Source: UBA685 sp049890115 (GTDB lineage Bacteria; Pseudomonadota; Alphaproteobacteria; Puniceispirillales; Puniceispirillaceae). From it: a stretch of 64,000 bases of DNA. Position numbers and translations under genes: made by a program. A model generated the notes under the pieces. The model saw nothing but the letters and a program-made list of their open reading frames with translations, was not told the origin of the DNA and searched no databases. Of the stretch, positions 25,812 through 34,895 are shown piece after piece; position 1 is the stretch's first letter; the number at the start of each line of letters is the position of its first letter. The stretch lies in NCBI GenBank assembly GCA_049890115.1, contig JBMHCC010000016.1, positions 1 through 64,000 on the forward strand. The letters are read 5' to 3'.

Positions 25812-26834
25812 TTAGCTCATAAATGGTGGCAGGTTATCTGTTGCCAGCAAGAAGCCAGCTGTCAAAACAACCCAAATTAATGAAAATGGCAGAAACACCT
25901 TCCAGCCAAGACGCATCAGCTGGTCATAGCGATAACGTGGTGTCGTTGCTCTGACCCATAAAAATACGAACAAGATCAGGCAAACCTTGAGGATAAACCA
26001 AATCGGACCTGGTATCCAATTTAACGGCGCAATATCAAAAGGTGGTAACCAGCCGCCCAAAAACAACATAGTTGTCATGGCTGACATCAAAATCATATTG
26101 GCATATTCACCAAGGAAGAATAGCGCAAAGCTCATCGAAGAATATTCAACGAAATAACCAGCAACAAGCTCTGATTCCCCTTCTGGCAAGTCAAAAGGTG
26201 CACGATTTGTTTCTGCCAATGTTGAGATGAAAAACACAATGAACATTGGGAATAATGGTAAGGCAAACCATAGGCCGCGCTGTGCTTCGACAATCGCAGA
26301 CAGATTTAATGAGCCAACACATAACAGAACTGTGATGATCACAAGCCCCATCGATACTTCATAAGATACCATCTGAGCCGCAGAACGAAGCGCCCCCAAA
26401 AAGGCATATTTTGAATTAGATGCCCAACCAGCCATGATAACGCCGTAAACACCAAGTGATGAGATAGCAAACAGATATAAAATACCAACATTAATATCAG
26501 CGATTACCAGCCCTGCGCCAAATGGAATAACAGCCCATGCCACAACCGCCAGAACAAATGTCAGCATTGGTGCAATCATAAAGACCACCTTATCAGCACC
26601 AGCTGGCAAGATGGTTTCTTTCGCCATTAATTTAAGCGCATCAGCGAATGGCTGGAACATCCCAAAAGGTCCAACAACATTCGGGCCTTTACGAAGCTGG
26701 ATAAAACCAATGATACGGCGTTCTGCCAGCGTTAAATAAGCAACGGCAATCAGCAATGGCACAACCACCAGCAAGATCTTGCCAATAATCATAGCGAGTT
26801 CAAAAACCCAGCCTTGTGTCAGAAAATCCATCAT
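25812..26834 (-). CDS. nuoH: NADH-quinone oxidoreductase subunit H
   Basis: 340 residues with about eight transmembrane helices. NuoH connects the quinone pocket to the membrane arm. Motifs: LAERRIIGFIQLRKGPNVVG, FQPFADALKLMAKETILP, GWASNSKYAFLGALRSAAQM, VSYEVSMGLVII, then AETNRAPFDLPEGESELVAG and YSSMSFALFFLGEYANM. The acidic and arginine residues of the E-channel are present. Two ATG codons are possible (26834 and 26831). It starts four bases after nuoG ends. Confidence 0.97.
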   Translation of the reverse strand: MMDFLTQGWVFELAMIIGKILLVVVPLLIAVAYLTLAERRIIGFIQLRKGPNVVGPFGMFQPFADALKLMAKETILPAGADKVVFMIAPMLTFVLAVVAWAVIPFGAGLVIADINVGILYLFAISSLGVYGVIMAGWASNSKYAFLGALRSAAQMVSYEVSMGLVIITVLLCVGSLNLSAIVEAQRGLWFALPLFPMFIVFFISTLAETNRAPFDLPEGESELVAGYFVEYSSMSFALFFLGEYANMILMSAMTTMLFLGGWLPPFDIAPLNWIPGPIWFILKVCLILFVFLWVRATTPRYRYDQLMRLGWKVFLPFSLIWVVLTAGFLLATDNLPPFMS

Positions 26835-26838
26835 CGCT

Positions 26839-28899
26839 CTACTCCGCTGCCATCACTGCGCTGTCGCTATCAGCAGCACGCAGGCATTCAGCCATTGTTT
26901 CAGATGCACGGCTAATCGGGCATGTCATATAGAATTGCGCCATGCCAGCTGTCATCGCATCAGCTGATAATTTGGCAGATGTGCCGAACTTAACCCATTT
27001 TGCAGGTGCAATCTCATCAAGATTACCAAGATGCGGCACAGCGGCAATCATCTGCTCACGCAATGCTTCAATGCTATCAAATGGCAATGTCTTATTCATC
27101 ACAGCAGAGGCTGCCCGAATGATTGACCAATCATCTTTTGCCTCACCTGGTGGGAAAATAGCCCTAGAGCCGCGCTGAACACGTCCTTCAAAATTCACAT
27201 AAGTGCCATTTTTCTCTGTATAAGCGGCCCCTGGCAAGACAACATCAGCCACGCTGGCACCCTTATCACCATGATGCCCCTGATAGACAACAAATGGCTT
27301 TTGCAAGGCATCTGTATCAATTTCATCTGCACCAAGCAGCCAGACCATCTTAAGTGACCCAGCTTCGGCCTCTTTCAATATACCAGCTGTATCAAGGCCA
27401 TTTTTGCCAGGCACAAAGCCAATATCCATCGCACCAACGCGAGAGGCTGCCACATGCAAGACATTGAAACCATTCCAATCAGCTGTCACCATTTTGGTGT
27501 TATCAGCGATTTGGCGGGCACGCCCCAAAATAGCAGCACCATCTTTGCGACGTAAAGCACCCATGCCAAGGATGATCATAGGCTTTTTCGCTTTTGCCAT
27601 CACCTTAGCAAAAGGATGTGTACCAGCAGCAATATCATCTAGCACAGCACAATCATCACCTAGATATTTCACTGGATAAGTCAGATCAGCTTCACCGCCA
27701 ATATGAGCTATCGCAACCTTATTCATTAGATGGTTACGGCGAATACGCGCATTCATTACTGGTGCTTCAATCCGCGGATTTGAGCCAATAATTAGAATTG
27801 CATCAGTTTCATCTGCACCTTCGATGGTTGAATTAAACAGATAGCTAGCGCGTGCTTTTGGATTAAGCTTTGCGCCATCCTGACGGCAATCCATGTGCGG
27901 GCTGCCAATCTTATCCATCAATGATTTTAGCGCAAAGATAGCCTCGGCATCCATCTGGTCACCAACAATCGCAGCTGTGCCAGCTGCTTTGGCTTTTTTC
28001 GCCTGAGCGGCAATCGCTGCAAAAGCATCATCCCAGCTAGCTGGATGAAGCCTGCCATCTTTACCACGCAAATATGGTCTGTCCAGACGCTGACGACGCA
28101 AACCATCAATCGCATAGCGTGTTTTATCTGAAATCCATTCTTCATTCACAGCTTCATTAAGGCGTGGCATCACGCGCATAACCTGACCACCGCGTGAGTC
28201 AATGCGGATATTTGCACCTTGTGCATCCATCACATCGATTGATTCAACCTTATTCAGCTCCCATGGACGTGCCACAAAAGCATAAGGGCGCGAAGTCAGA
28301 GCACCAACTGGACATAAATCAATCACATTGGCTGATAATTCAGAAGCAAGTGTCTTTTCAAGATAGGTGGTGATTTCCATATTCTCACCACGGCCAATAG
28401 CGCCTAATTCAGGCACGCCTGCCACCTCTGTTGCAAAACGCACACAGCGCGTACAATGAATACAGCGTGTCATCACTGTTTTAATCAGCGGACCCATATG
28501 CTTTTCATCAACAGCACGCTTATTTTCAACATAGCGGGAGCTATCATCACCATAGCCCATTGCCTGGTCTTGCAAGTCACATTCACCGCCCTGGTCACAA
28601 ATCGGACAATCCAAAGGATGGTTGACCAGCAAAAATTCCATCACACCTTCACGTGCTTTTTTGACACGATCTGAGCGTGTATCAATGACCATCCCATCAG
28701 CTGCTGGCATCGCGCATGATGCAACAGGCTTTGGCGCACGTTCCATATCCACAAGGCACATGCGGCAATTACCAGCGATTGACAATCTTTCATGATAGCA
28801 AAAGCGCGGTATCTCATAGCCAGCTTCTTCACAAGCCTGCAGAATTGTAGCGCCTGCTTCGACCTCTACCTCGATACCATTTACCGTCAGCTTTGGCAT
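26839..28899 (-). CDS. nuoG: NADH-quinone oxidoreductase subunit G
   Basis: 686 residues, the alphaproteobacterial/mitochondrial-type length. The N-terminal ferredoxin part binds [2Fe-2S] N1b (IPRFCYHERLSIAGNCRMCL and ASCAMPA). Next come the N5 His-Cys region (HPLDCPICDQGGECDLQDQA) and the N4 cysteines (CIHCTRCVRFATEVAG, IDLCPVGALTSRPYAF). The C-terminal molybdopterin-oxidoreductase-like half (about 220-686) has no catalytic role in this family. It lies 21 bases after nuoF. Confidence 0.97.
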   Translation of the reverse strand: MPKLTVNGIEVEVEAGATILQACEEAGYEIPRFCYHERLSIAGNCRMCLVDMERAPKPVASCAMPAADGMVIDTRSDRVKKAREGVMEFLLVNHPLDCPICDQGGECDLQDQAMGYGDDSSRYVENKRAVDEKHMGPLIKTVMTRCIHCTRCVRFATEVAGVPELGAIGRGENMEITTYLEKTLASELSANVIDLCPVGALTSRPYAFVARPWELNKVESIDVMDAQGANIRIDSRGGQVMRVMPRLNEAVNEEWISDKTRYAIDGLRRQRLDRPYLRGKDGRLHPASWDDAFAAIAAQAKKAKAAGTAAIVGDQMDAEAIFALKSLMDKIGSPHMDCRQDGAKLNPKARASYLFNSTIEGADETDAILIIGSNPRIEAPVMNARIRRNHLMNKVAIAHIGGEADLTYPVKYLGDDCAVLDDIAAGTHPFAKVMAKAKKPMIILGMGALRRKDGAAILGRARQIADNTKMVTADWNGFNVLHVAASRVGAMDIGFVPGKNGLDTAGILKEAEAGSLKMVWLLGADEIDTDALQKPFVVYQGHHGDKGASVADVVLPGAAYTEKNGTYVNFEGRVQRGSRAIFPPGEAKDDWSIIRAASAVMNKTLPFDSIEALREQMIAAVPHLGNLDEIAPAKWVKFGTSAKLSADAMTAGMAQFYMTCPISRASETMAECLRAADSDSAVMAAE

Positions 28900-28920
28900 A
28901 ATTTCTACCCCTTTGCCCCG

Positions 28921-30207
28921 TTATTCAGCCGCATCCATTACAGATTTGCGCGCCGCAATACGGCGTTCAATCTCTGGGCGGAAATGTTTGATTAGGCCTT
29001 GAATTGGCCAGGCTGCCGCATCACCAAGCGCACAGATTGTATGACCTTCAACCTGACGTGTGACCTGTTCCAGCGTGTCGATTTCATATTCTGCAGCTTC
29101 ACCACGCACCAGACGATCCATCATACGATACATCCAGCCAGTACCTTCACGGCACGGGGTACATTGCCCACATGATTCATGCTTATAAAAATAGGAAATC
29201 CGGCTGATAGCACGCACAATATCAGTTGATTTATCCATCACAATGATACCAGCTGTGCCAAGCCCTGTTCCAGCGGCACGCAACGCATCAAAATCCATTG
29301 TCATGGTATCACAAACATCACGTGGCATCATTGGTGTTGATGAGCCACCTGGAATGATCGCAAGCAGATTATCCCAACCGCCACGCACACCGCCAGCATG
29401 TTTTTCAATCAGCTCTTTTAACGGAATCCCCATTTCTTCTTCGACATTACATGGGTTATTCACATGGCCTGAAATACAAAACAGCTTTGTGCCAGTGTTA
29501 TTTTCTTTGCCAAGACCCGCAAACCAGCTGCCACCACGACGCATAATCGTAGGTGTCACAGCGATTGATTCGACATTATTAATAGTCGTTGGACAACCAT
29601 AAAGGCCAACACCTGCTGGGAATGGCGGCTTTAGGCGTGGCTGGCCTTTGCGACCTTCGAGCGATTCAAGCAAAGCTGTCTCTTCACCGCAAATATAAGC
29701 CCCTGCCCCACGATGCAGGTAAATATCAAAATCCCACCCTGAACCAGCAGCATTTTTACCAATTAAACCAGCATCATAAGCTTCATCAATCGCTGCTTGC
29801 AGACGGCGCGCTTCATTCACAAATTCGCCGCGAATATAAATATAAGCAGCATGGGCACGCATCGCAAAACCAGCAACCAGGCAGCCTTCTAATAATTTAT
29901 GAGGCTCATGCCGGATGATGTCCCTGTCTTTACAAGTGCCAGGCTCTGATTCATCAGCATTCACAACCAAATAATGAGGGCGCTTACCAACTTCTTTTGG
30001 CATGAAAGACCATTTCAGGCCTGTTGGAAAGCCTGCACCGCCTCTGCCACGCAACCCAGATGACTTAATCTCTTCAATGATATCATCATGGCCACGTTTC
30101 AGGATAGCAGCTGTGTTATCCCAGTCACCACGTGCCTTTGCACCTGCCAGACCAGCATCATGCCAGCCATAAATATTGGTAAAAATACGATCTTTATCTG
30201 CTAGCAT
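28921..30207 (-). CDS. nuoF: NADH-quinone oxidoreductase subunit F
   Basis: 428 residues. It is the NADH- and FMN-binding subunit with [4Fe-4S] cluster N3. Motifs: SGLRGRGGAGFPTGLKWSFM (NADH/FMN loop), VVNADESEPGTCKDRDII, HRGAGAYICGEETALLESLE, GLYGCPTTINNVESIA, and the cluster segment ESCGQCTPCREGTGWMYRMM with HTICALGDAAAWPIQGLI. It starts two bases after nuoE. Confidence 0.97.
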   Translation of the reverse strand: MLADKDRIFTNIYGWHDAGLAGAKARGDWDNTAAILKRGHDDIIEEIKSSGLRGRGGAGFPTGLKWSFMPKEVGKRPHYLVVNADESEPGTCKDRDIIRHEPHKLLEGCLVAGFAMRAHAAYIYIRGEFVNEARRLQAAIDEAYDAGLIGKNAAGSGWDFDIYLHRGAGAYICGEETALLESLEGRKGQPRLKPPFPAGVGLYGCPTTINNVESIAVTPTIMRRGGSWFAGLGKENNTGTKLFCISGHVNNPCNVEEEMGIPLKELIEKHAGGVRGGWDNLLAIIPGGSSTPMMPRDVCDTMTMDFDALRAAGTGLGTAGIIVMDKSTDIVRAISRISYFYKHESCGQCTPCREGTGWMYRMMDRLVRGEAAEYEIDTLEQVTRQVEGHTICALGDAAAWPIQGLIKHFRPEIERRIAARKSVMDAAE

Positions 30208-30209
30208 TG

Positions 30210-30833
30210 TTACACCTTCTGCGCTTCTGCCTTTAAGGCTGACAAAGAGGTTGCACCTTGTTCTGATTCAGAACCACTGCGGCCCTTGACAGACCCCACC
30301 GGCAATGGCGCGTCATTTTCAAGAGAATCCAAAAGCTGGCCAGTTGTTTCATAATCGAGATCTTCATAGAAATCGTCATTGACCTGCAAAATGGGTGCGT
30401 TCACACAAGCCCCTAGACATTCAACTTCAAGCAGGCTGAAACGGCCGCATTCAGACGTCTCACCAGAGCTGATCTGATAGCGATCTTTAATACAGCGCAT
30501 CATATCATCTGAGCCGCGCAGCATACATGGTGTTGTTGTACAAGCTTGCAGGAAATATTTCCCAACTGGCTTCAAATTATACATGGTATAGAAGCTAGCC
30601 ACTTCCAAAACACGAATTTCAGCCATATCAAGGCGCGTTGCAATCGCCTCAATCGCCTTTAGCGGTATCCAGTTATCATGTTGACGCTGTGCCAAATCAA
30701 GCAAAGGCATCACCGCACTGGCTTTGCGATCTTTTGGATATTTCGCCAAAATCTTTTTGATCTCAGCTTCATTCTCCTTTGAAAAGGCAAATGAAGGTGG
30801 CTGGTCTTCAGCAATCAGCTTATCAATGCTCAT
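30210..30833 (-). CDS. nuoE: NADH-quinone oxidoreductase subunit E
   Basis: 207 residues. It carries the [2Fe-2S] cluster N1a. The ligands are visible as CTTTPCMLRG and ECLGACVNAPILQVNDDFYE, in the thioredoxin-like fold; the N-terminal part has VMPLLDLAQRQHDNWIPLKA and RVLEVASFYTMYNLKPVGKY. The last 40 residues form a low-complexity tail (KGRSGSESEQGATSLSALKA), longer than in E. coli NuoE. The start overlaps the nuoD stop by four bases. Confidence 0.96.
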   Translation of the reverse strand: MSIDKLIAEDQPPSFAFSKENEAEIKKILAKYPKDRKASAVMPLLDLAQRQHDNWIPLKAIEAIATRLDMAEIRVLEVASFYTMYNLKPVGKYFLQACTTTPCMLRGSDDMMRCIKDRYQISSGETSECGRFSLLEVECLGACVNAPILQVNDDFYEDLDYETTGQLLDSLENDAPLPVGSVKGRSGSESEQGATSLSALKAEAQKV

Positions 30834-32008
30834 CTGTCAATCTCACCAAAAACAATGTCAAGAGAACCGATAATCGCAACAGAATCGGCAAGCATATGAC
30901 CACGTGATAAATAATCAACAGCAGCCATGAAATAGTAACCAGGCGCACGCAAGCGGCAGCGATAAGGCTTATTTGTGCCATCTGCTACCAGATAGACACC
31001 AAATTCCCCTTTTGGTGCTTCTACAGCCGTATAGCTCTCGCCCTCTGGCACATGAAACCCTTCAGTATAAAGCTTGAAATGGTGAATCAGCGCTTCCATT
31101 GATTGCTTCATATCGCCGCGACGCGGTGGCGTTACCTTATTATCTTTGGCTAAAACAGGACCCTCTGGCATCTTTTCAGTAGCCTGCTTGATGATACGCA
31201 GTGACTGGCGCATTTCTTCGATACGAACCAGATAACGTGCGTAACAATCACCTGTTTTACCGATTGGCACGTCAAATTCCATCTCATCATAGGCATCATA
31301 AGGCTGAGATTTACGCAAATCCCATGCGGTACCTGTGGCACGCAAACAAGGTCCTGTCAGACCAAAATCAAGAGCTTCTTCACGGCTGAGCACACCAATA
31401 TCAACGGTGCGCTGTTTAAAGATACGGTTATCTGTCAGCAGCGTTTCCAAATCATTGATAAATTCAGGAAACTTATCAGCCCATTTCAAAATATCATCAC
31501 AAAGACCATCTGGCAGATCCTGATGCACACCGCCTGGACGGAAATAGGCAGCATGAAGACGCGCACCACAGGCACGCTCGTAAAATTCCATCAAATATTC
31601 ACGCTCTTCAAAACCCCATAAAAGTGGTGTCATCGCACCAACATCAATCGCAAAGGTTGTCAGGTTCAAAAGATGGTTCAGGATACGGCCAATTTCACAA
31701 TATAATACGCGGATATATTGCGCTCTTTTTGGCACCTCAATACCCAGCGCCTTTTCAATCGCCAATGCCCAGACATGCTCCTGGTTCATTGGTGACACAT
31801 AATCAAGGCGGTCAAAATAAGGCAAGGCTTGCAAATAGGTCTTTTGTTCAATCAGCTTTTCTGTGCCACGATGCAATAAGCCAACATGCGGGTCAGCACG
31901 TTCAATGACCTCGCCATCCATTTCAAGCACAAGGCGCAACACACCATGAGCCGCTGGATGTTGCGGGCCGAAATTCAAAGTCATTGGTCTGATTTGCATT
32001 TCACTCAT
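30830..32008 (-). CDS. nuoD: NADH-quinone oxidoreductase subunit D
   Basis: 392 residues, separate from NuoC as usual in alphaproteobacteria. It forms the quinone-binding pocket with NuoB. Motifs: LNFGPQHPAAHGVLRLVLEM, DPHVGLLHRGTEKLIEQKTY (quinone-site His and neighbouring residues), YFDRLDYVSPMNQEHVWALA, PLLWGFEEREYLMEFYERA and the C-terminal VFGEIDR. It lies three bases after nuoC. Confidence 0.97.
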   Translation of the reverse strand: MSEMQIRPMTLNFGPQHPAAHGVLRLVLEMDGEVIERADPHVGLLHRGTEKLIEQKTYLQALPYFDRLDYVSPMNQEHVWALAIEKALGIEVPKRAQYIRVLYCEIGRILNHLLNLTTFAIDVGAMTPLLWGFEEREYLMEFYERACGARLHAAYFRPGGVHQDLPDGLCDDILKWADKFPEFINDLETLLTDNRIFKQRTVDIGVLSREEALDFGLTGPCLRATGTAWDLRKSQPYDAYDEMEFDVPIGKTGDCYARYLVRIEEMRQSLRIIKQATEKMPEGPVLAKDNKVTPPRRGDMKQSMEALIHHFKLYTEGFHVPEGESYTAVEAPKGEFGVYLVADGTNKPYRCRLRAPGYYFMAAVDYLSRGHMLADSVAIIGSLDIVFGEIDR

Positions 32009-32011
32009 GAT

Positions 32012-32623
32012 TTATGCCCCCTGCTCTTCAGCATCATCTGCTGGTGCATCAATATCATTTTGGACGCCTTCCCATGGGCTCAAGAAATCAAAATCACGAT
32101 ATTCCTGAACCAGATGCACAGGCTCATAAACCACCTGACGCTTGGTATCGTCATAGCGGACTTCAACATAACCTGTTAGTGGAAAATCTTTGCGTAAAGG
32201 ATGACCTTCAAAGCCATAATCTGTTAGCAAACGGCGCAAATCGGGATGACCAGAAAAGAAAATGCCAAACATATCCCATACTTCGCGCTCTGCCCAATTA
32301 GCTGCATTAAAGACAGGCAGAACTGATGGCACAACATTACCATCTTCAACAGCGACCAGAACGCGCATACGACGGTTATGTGTGATTGATAAAAGCTGGT
32401 AAACAAGCTCAAAACGATATGGTCTGTTTGGATAATCAACCGCTGTCAAATCAGTTAGCTGGTCAAATGCCAAAGATGGCTCATCACGCAAAATAGTCAG
32501 AACCTCAATGATATCATCGCTGGCACAACGCACAACAAGCTCACCATTGCTTGCCTGACCATCTTCGATAAGGCCGCCTAAATTGGCAAGTAACGTTTCG
32601 AAATTCAGCTCATCACCAGTCAT
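32012..32623 (-). CDS. nuoC: NADH-quinone oxidoreductase subunit C
   Basis: 203 residues. It is a structural subunit of the peripheral arm. The family signature is ANWAEREVWDMFGIFFSGHP with LRRLLTDYGFEGHPLRKDFP and LTGYVEVRYDDTKRQVVYEP. The N-terminal 40 residues are variable and the end is acidic. It starts 27 bases after nuoB ends. Confidence 0.96.
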   Translation of the reverse strand: MTGDELNFETLLANLGGLIEDGQASNGELVVRCASDDIIEVLTILRDEPSLAFDQLTDLTAVDYPNRPYRFELVYQLLSITHNRRMRVLVAVEDGNVVPSVLPVFNAANWAEREVWDMFGIFFSGHPDLRRLLTDYGFEGHPLRKDFPLTGYVEVRYDDTKRQVVYEPVHLVQEYRDFDFLSPWEGVQNDIDAPADDAEEQGA

Positions 32624-32650
32624 AGTGCTTACTCTTTCTTTCTTTTGCCG

Positions 32651-33199
32651 CTAGGCACGAGCAATGGTTGCTGTGCGCTTGATTTTTTTCTGTAATTGCA
32701 AAAGGCCATAAATTAACGCCTCAGCTGTTGGTGGACAGCCAGGCACATATACATCAACTGGCACAATGCGGTCACAACCACGCACAACAGCATAGGAATA
32801 ATGATAATAGCCGCCGCCATTAGCACATGACCCCATTGACAGAACCCAGCGCGGCTCCGGCATCTGGTCATAAACACGGCGTAAAGCAGGTGCCATCTTG
32901 TTGGTTAATGTGCCTGCGACAATCATCACATCAGATTGGCGTGGGCTTGGGCGGAACAACATACCATAGCGGTCCATATCATAGCGGCTGGCTGCTGAAT
33001 GCATCATCTCAACCGCACAACAAGCCAGACCAAATGTCATCGGCCATAATGAGCCAGAGCGTGCCCAATTAAATAGCTTATCAGCCTTGGCAATGACAAA
33101 ACCGCGATTGGCAATTTCATCAGCTACCGCACCTAAGATCATATCCTGATCTTTGCCAGGAGGAATAGGGGTCTGCAAATCAAGATTTGATACGCTCAT
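32651..33199 (-). CDS. nuoB: NADH-quinone oxidoreductase subunit B
   Basis: 182 residues. It binds [4Fe-4S] N2, the last cluster before quinone. The unusual adjacent cysteine ligands are present (PMTFGLACCAVEMMH), with further cysteines in VLSMGSCANGGGYYH and VDVYVPGCPPTAEALIYG. Also present: MDRYGMLFRPSPRQSDVMIV. The gap to nuoA is 63 bases, the largest among the early nuo genes. Confidence 0.97.
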   Translation of the reverse strand: MSVSNLDLQTPIPPGKDQDMILGAVADEIANRGFVIAKADKLFNWARSGSLWPMTFGLACCAVEMMHSAASRYDMDRYGMLFRPSPRQSDVMIVAGTLTNKMAPALRRVYDQMPEPRWVLSMGSCANGGGYYHYSYAVVRGCDRIVPVDVYVPGCPPTAEALIYGLLQLQKKIKRTATIARA

Positions 33200-33262
33200 C
33201 TGAATTCTCCGTTAAATTGGCCGTTCCATAGGGCACTAACATAGTTCAGTCTTCCCAGAGAC

Positions 33263-33628
33263 TTATTCCCACTCAAGGGCACCTTTTTTCCATTCATAGG
33301 CAAATCCGACGGTCAAAACGCCTAAAAATACAATCATTGACCAGAAACCAAGCATGCCAATGCCGCCAAGCGACACGGCCCATGGAAACAAGAAGGCAAC
33401 TTCAAGGTCAAAAATAATGAATAAAATTGCGACTAGATAAAAACGCACATCAAAAGGCTTGCGCGAATCATCAAAAGCATCAAAGCCGCATTCATAAGAG
33501 GTCAGTTTTTCAATATCAGGTTTTTGCTGGCCAATTACCAATGCACCAACCACCAAAGCTAGTGACAATGCAACGGCAATACCAAGGAAAACTGCGATAG
33601 GCAGGTAATCTGAAAGATATTGTTCCAT
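33263..33628 (-). CDS. nuoA: NADH-quinone oxidoreductase subunit A
   Basis: 121 residues with three transmembrane helices. The conserved loop KLTSYECGFDAFDDSRKPFD (with the exposed Cys) and the segment FYLVAILFIIFDLEVAFLFP define the family. It is the first gene of the complex I operon and has a strong GGAGGGGG ribosome binding site just upstream of the ATG. A candidate promoter and palindrome precede it. Confidence 0.96.
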   Translation of the reverse strand: MEQYLSDYLPIAVFLGIAVALSLALVVGALVIGQQKPDIEKLTSYECGFDAFDDSRKPFDVRFYLVAILFIIFDLEVAFLFPWAVSLGGIGMLGFWSMIVFLGVLTVGFAYEWKKGALEWE

Positions 33629-33677
33629 GGACCCCCTCCAGTGCCAAAATGCTTCGCGACCACACTTGGCTAAATAT

Positions 33678-33690
33678 CAGATTAAATCTG
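33678..33690. promoter_or_regulatory. 13-bp palindrome near the nuo start site
   Basis: CAGATTAAATCTG is a perfect inverted repeat (CAGATT / AATCTG around one A). It lies just downstream of the candidate -10 for the nuo operon, where the transcript would begin, about 50 bases before the nuoA ATG. This is a typical place for a repressor site. The binding protein is unknown. Confidence 0.35.
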
Positions 33691-33695
33691 AGGTG

Positions 33696-33724
33696 TTTCT
33701 AGAACTTTAATCGGAAAAATGCAA
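33696..33724 (-). promoter_or_regulatory. candidate sigma-70 promoter of the nuo operon
   Basis: On the minus strand TTGCAT (33719-33724) and TAGAAA (33696-33701) are 17 bases apart, about 70 bases before the nuoA start. The match to consensus is moderate. It is the best candidate I see in the nuoA upstream gap. Confidence 0.3.
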
Positions 33725-33908
33725 GCCTTGGCGATATCAATCTTGCCTTATGGAAAACTCGGTTTTTGGACAAGACACACAGGCTGGTAAATCAAGGCAA
33801 AACGCATAATAACATCTTTGATTTTGCCTCAAGAACACGCACAACTTGTAGAATCAAAAAAACCACTTAACAAAGCGGCATCAAATCATTCACATCATTT
33901 AAAAAAAG

Positions 33909-33985
<77 letters not shown>

Positions 33986-34337
33986 GCAATTCCGTTTAAC
34001 CAGAAGGCTTGCGGTTGGCATGGTATAAACAATGCATCAGCGGCTTGCAAGTGAAAATATACGAAAAATAACACTGACAGATGAAAGAATTCTAGGCTGC
34101 TGTAAAACCGCTGCCATAGACCCTTTTTAAATAACGCGCTAGGTATCTTTTTTTTGAGCTTTGAGCGCACAAGATTATAGAAACACCAGACATGAGCTGA
34201 TCTGTGACAGCTGGTTGTCAGATGTTTGTTTTTTAACTGAAACATCACGATGCCAAAAACAAATACCTTCACCATTTATAGCAAATGGCAAGATTATCAG
34301 TTTTTTCGGATGGGAAGCGGATAGTGATAAGCGGCGA
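33986..34337. other. tRNA spacer without genes
   Basis: This 350-base gap separates tRNA-Asp and tRNA-Val. I see no protein gene. It holds the candidate tRNA-Asp promoter at its left end. An eight-T run near 34148-34157 lacks a convincing hairpin before it. Confidence 0.5.
34022..34050 (-). promoter_or_regulatory. likely promoter of tRNA-Asp
   Basis: Minus strand TTGCAA (34045-34050), a 17-base spacer, then TATACC (34022-34027). This would start transcription about 30 bases before the tRNA 5' end. The spacing is optimal and both elements match sigma-70 reasonably. Confidence 0.5.
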
Positions 34338-34413
34338 TGGTGGGTGGTGAGGGGCTCGAACCCCCGACCTACTGGGTGTAAACCAGTTGCTCTCCCAGCT
34401 GAGCTAACCACCC
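34338..34413 (-). tRNA. tRNA-Val (anticodon TAC)
   Basis: A 76-nt cloverleaf on the minus strand. The acceptor stem GGGTGGT pairs with ACCACCC. The anticodon stem ACTGG/CCAGT has the loop TTTACAC, giving TAC. The T arm has GTTCGAGCC, the discriminator is A and CCA is encoded. It lies just beyond the hupB terminator, the usual neighbour. Confidence 0.93.
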
Positions 34414-34424
34414 CCAAATCGCGG

Positions 34425-34463
34425 CATAAAAATGCGCTGACCAGCTTATAACCAGTCAGCGCA
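34425..34463 (-). terminator. rho-independent terminator of hupB
   Basis: An inverted repeat TGCGCTGA / TCAGCGCA (34433-34440 and 34456-34463) is followed on the minus strand by a short T tract (ATTTTTA). It lies 19 bases after the hupB stop codon and before tRNA-Val. Confidence 0.65.
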
Positions 34464-34481
34464 GAAAAATAAAGAAAAAAA

Positions 34482-34757
34482 TTAGCCGTTAACAGCTGCT
34501 TTTAATGGTGCGCCTGCCTTGAACTTAGGCTGCTTAGAAGCGGCAATCTGGATTGGCTCACCAGTGCGTGGGTTACGGCCTGTGCTGGCGGCGCGATGAG
34601 CGACTGAGAAAGAACCAAAACCAACGATGCGAACTTCGTCACCTGATTTCAGCGCATCACCAATAGCACCAAATACTGAGTCAACTGCGCGACCGGCATC
34701 TGCCTTTGAAAGACCTGAGCTGTCTGCTACTGCTGAGATAAGATCATTTTTATTCAT
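34482..34757 (-). CDS. hupB: DNA-binding protein HU
   Basis: 91 residues. HU bends and compacts DNA without sequence preference. Signature: NKNDLISAVADSSGLSKADA, then GDEVRIVGFGSFSVAHRAAS and the arm TGRNPRTGEPIQIAASKQPK, FKAGAPLKAAVNG. The FKAG ending separates it from IHF (RP in IhfA). It follows lon directly on the leftward strand (139 bases), a conserved lon-hupB pairing. Confidence 0.96.
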   Translation of the reverse strand: MNKNDLISAVADSSGLSKADAGRAVDSVFGAIGDALKSGDEVRIVGFGSFSVAHRAASTGRNPRTGEPIQIAASKQPKFKAGAPLKAAVNG

Positions 34758-34895
34758 GGGAAACCCCCTTATAGATGATTATGACACAACGATAACGTCG
34801 ATTGAGGTGATGTTAGACAATGAAAAAGGCAAAGGTCAACATGAAAAGTTAAGCAATTCTGCGCTTTTTAAGCAATTCTTTGCTTGACACACTGG

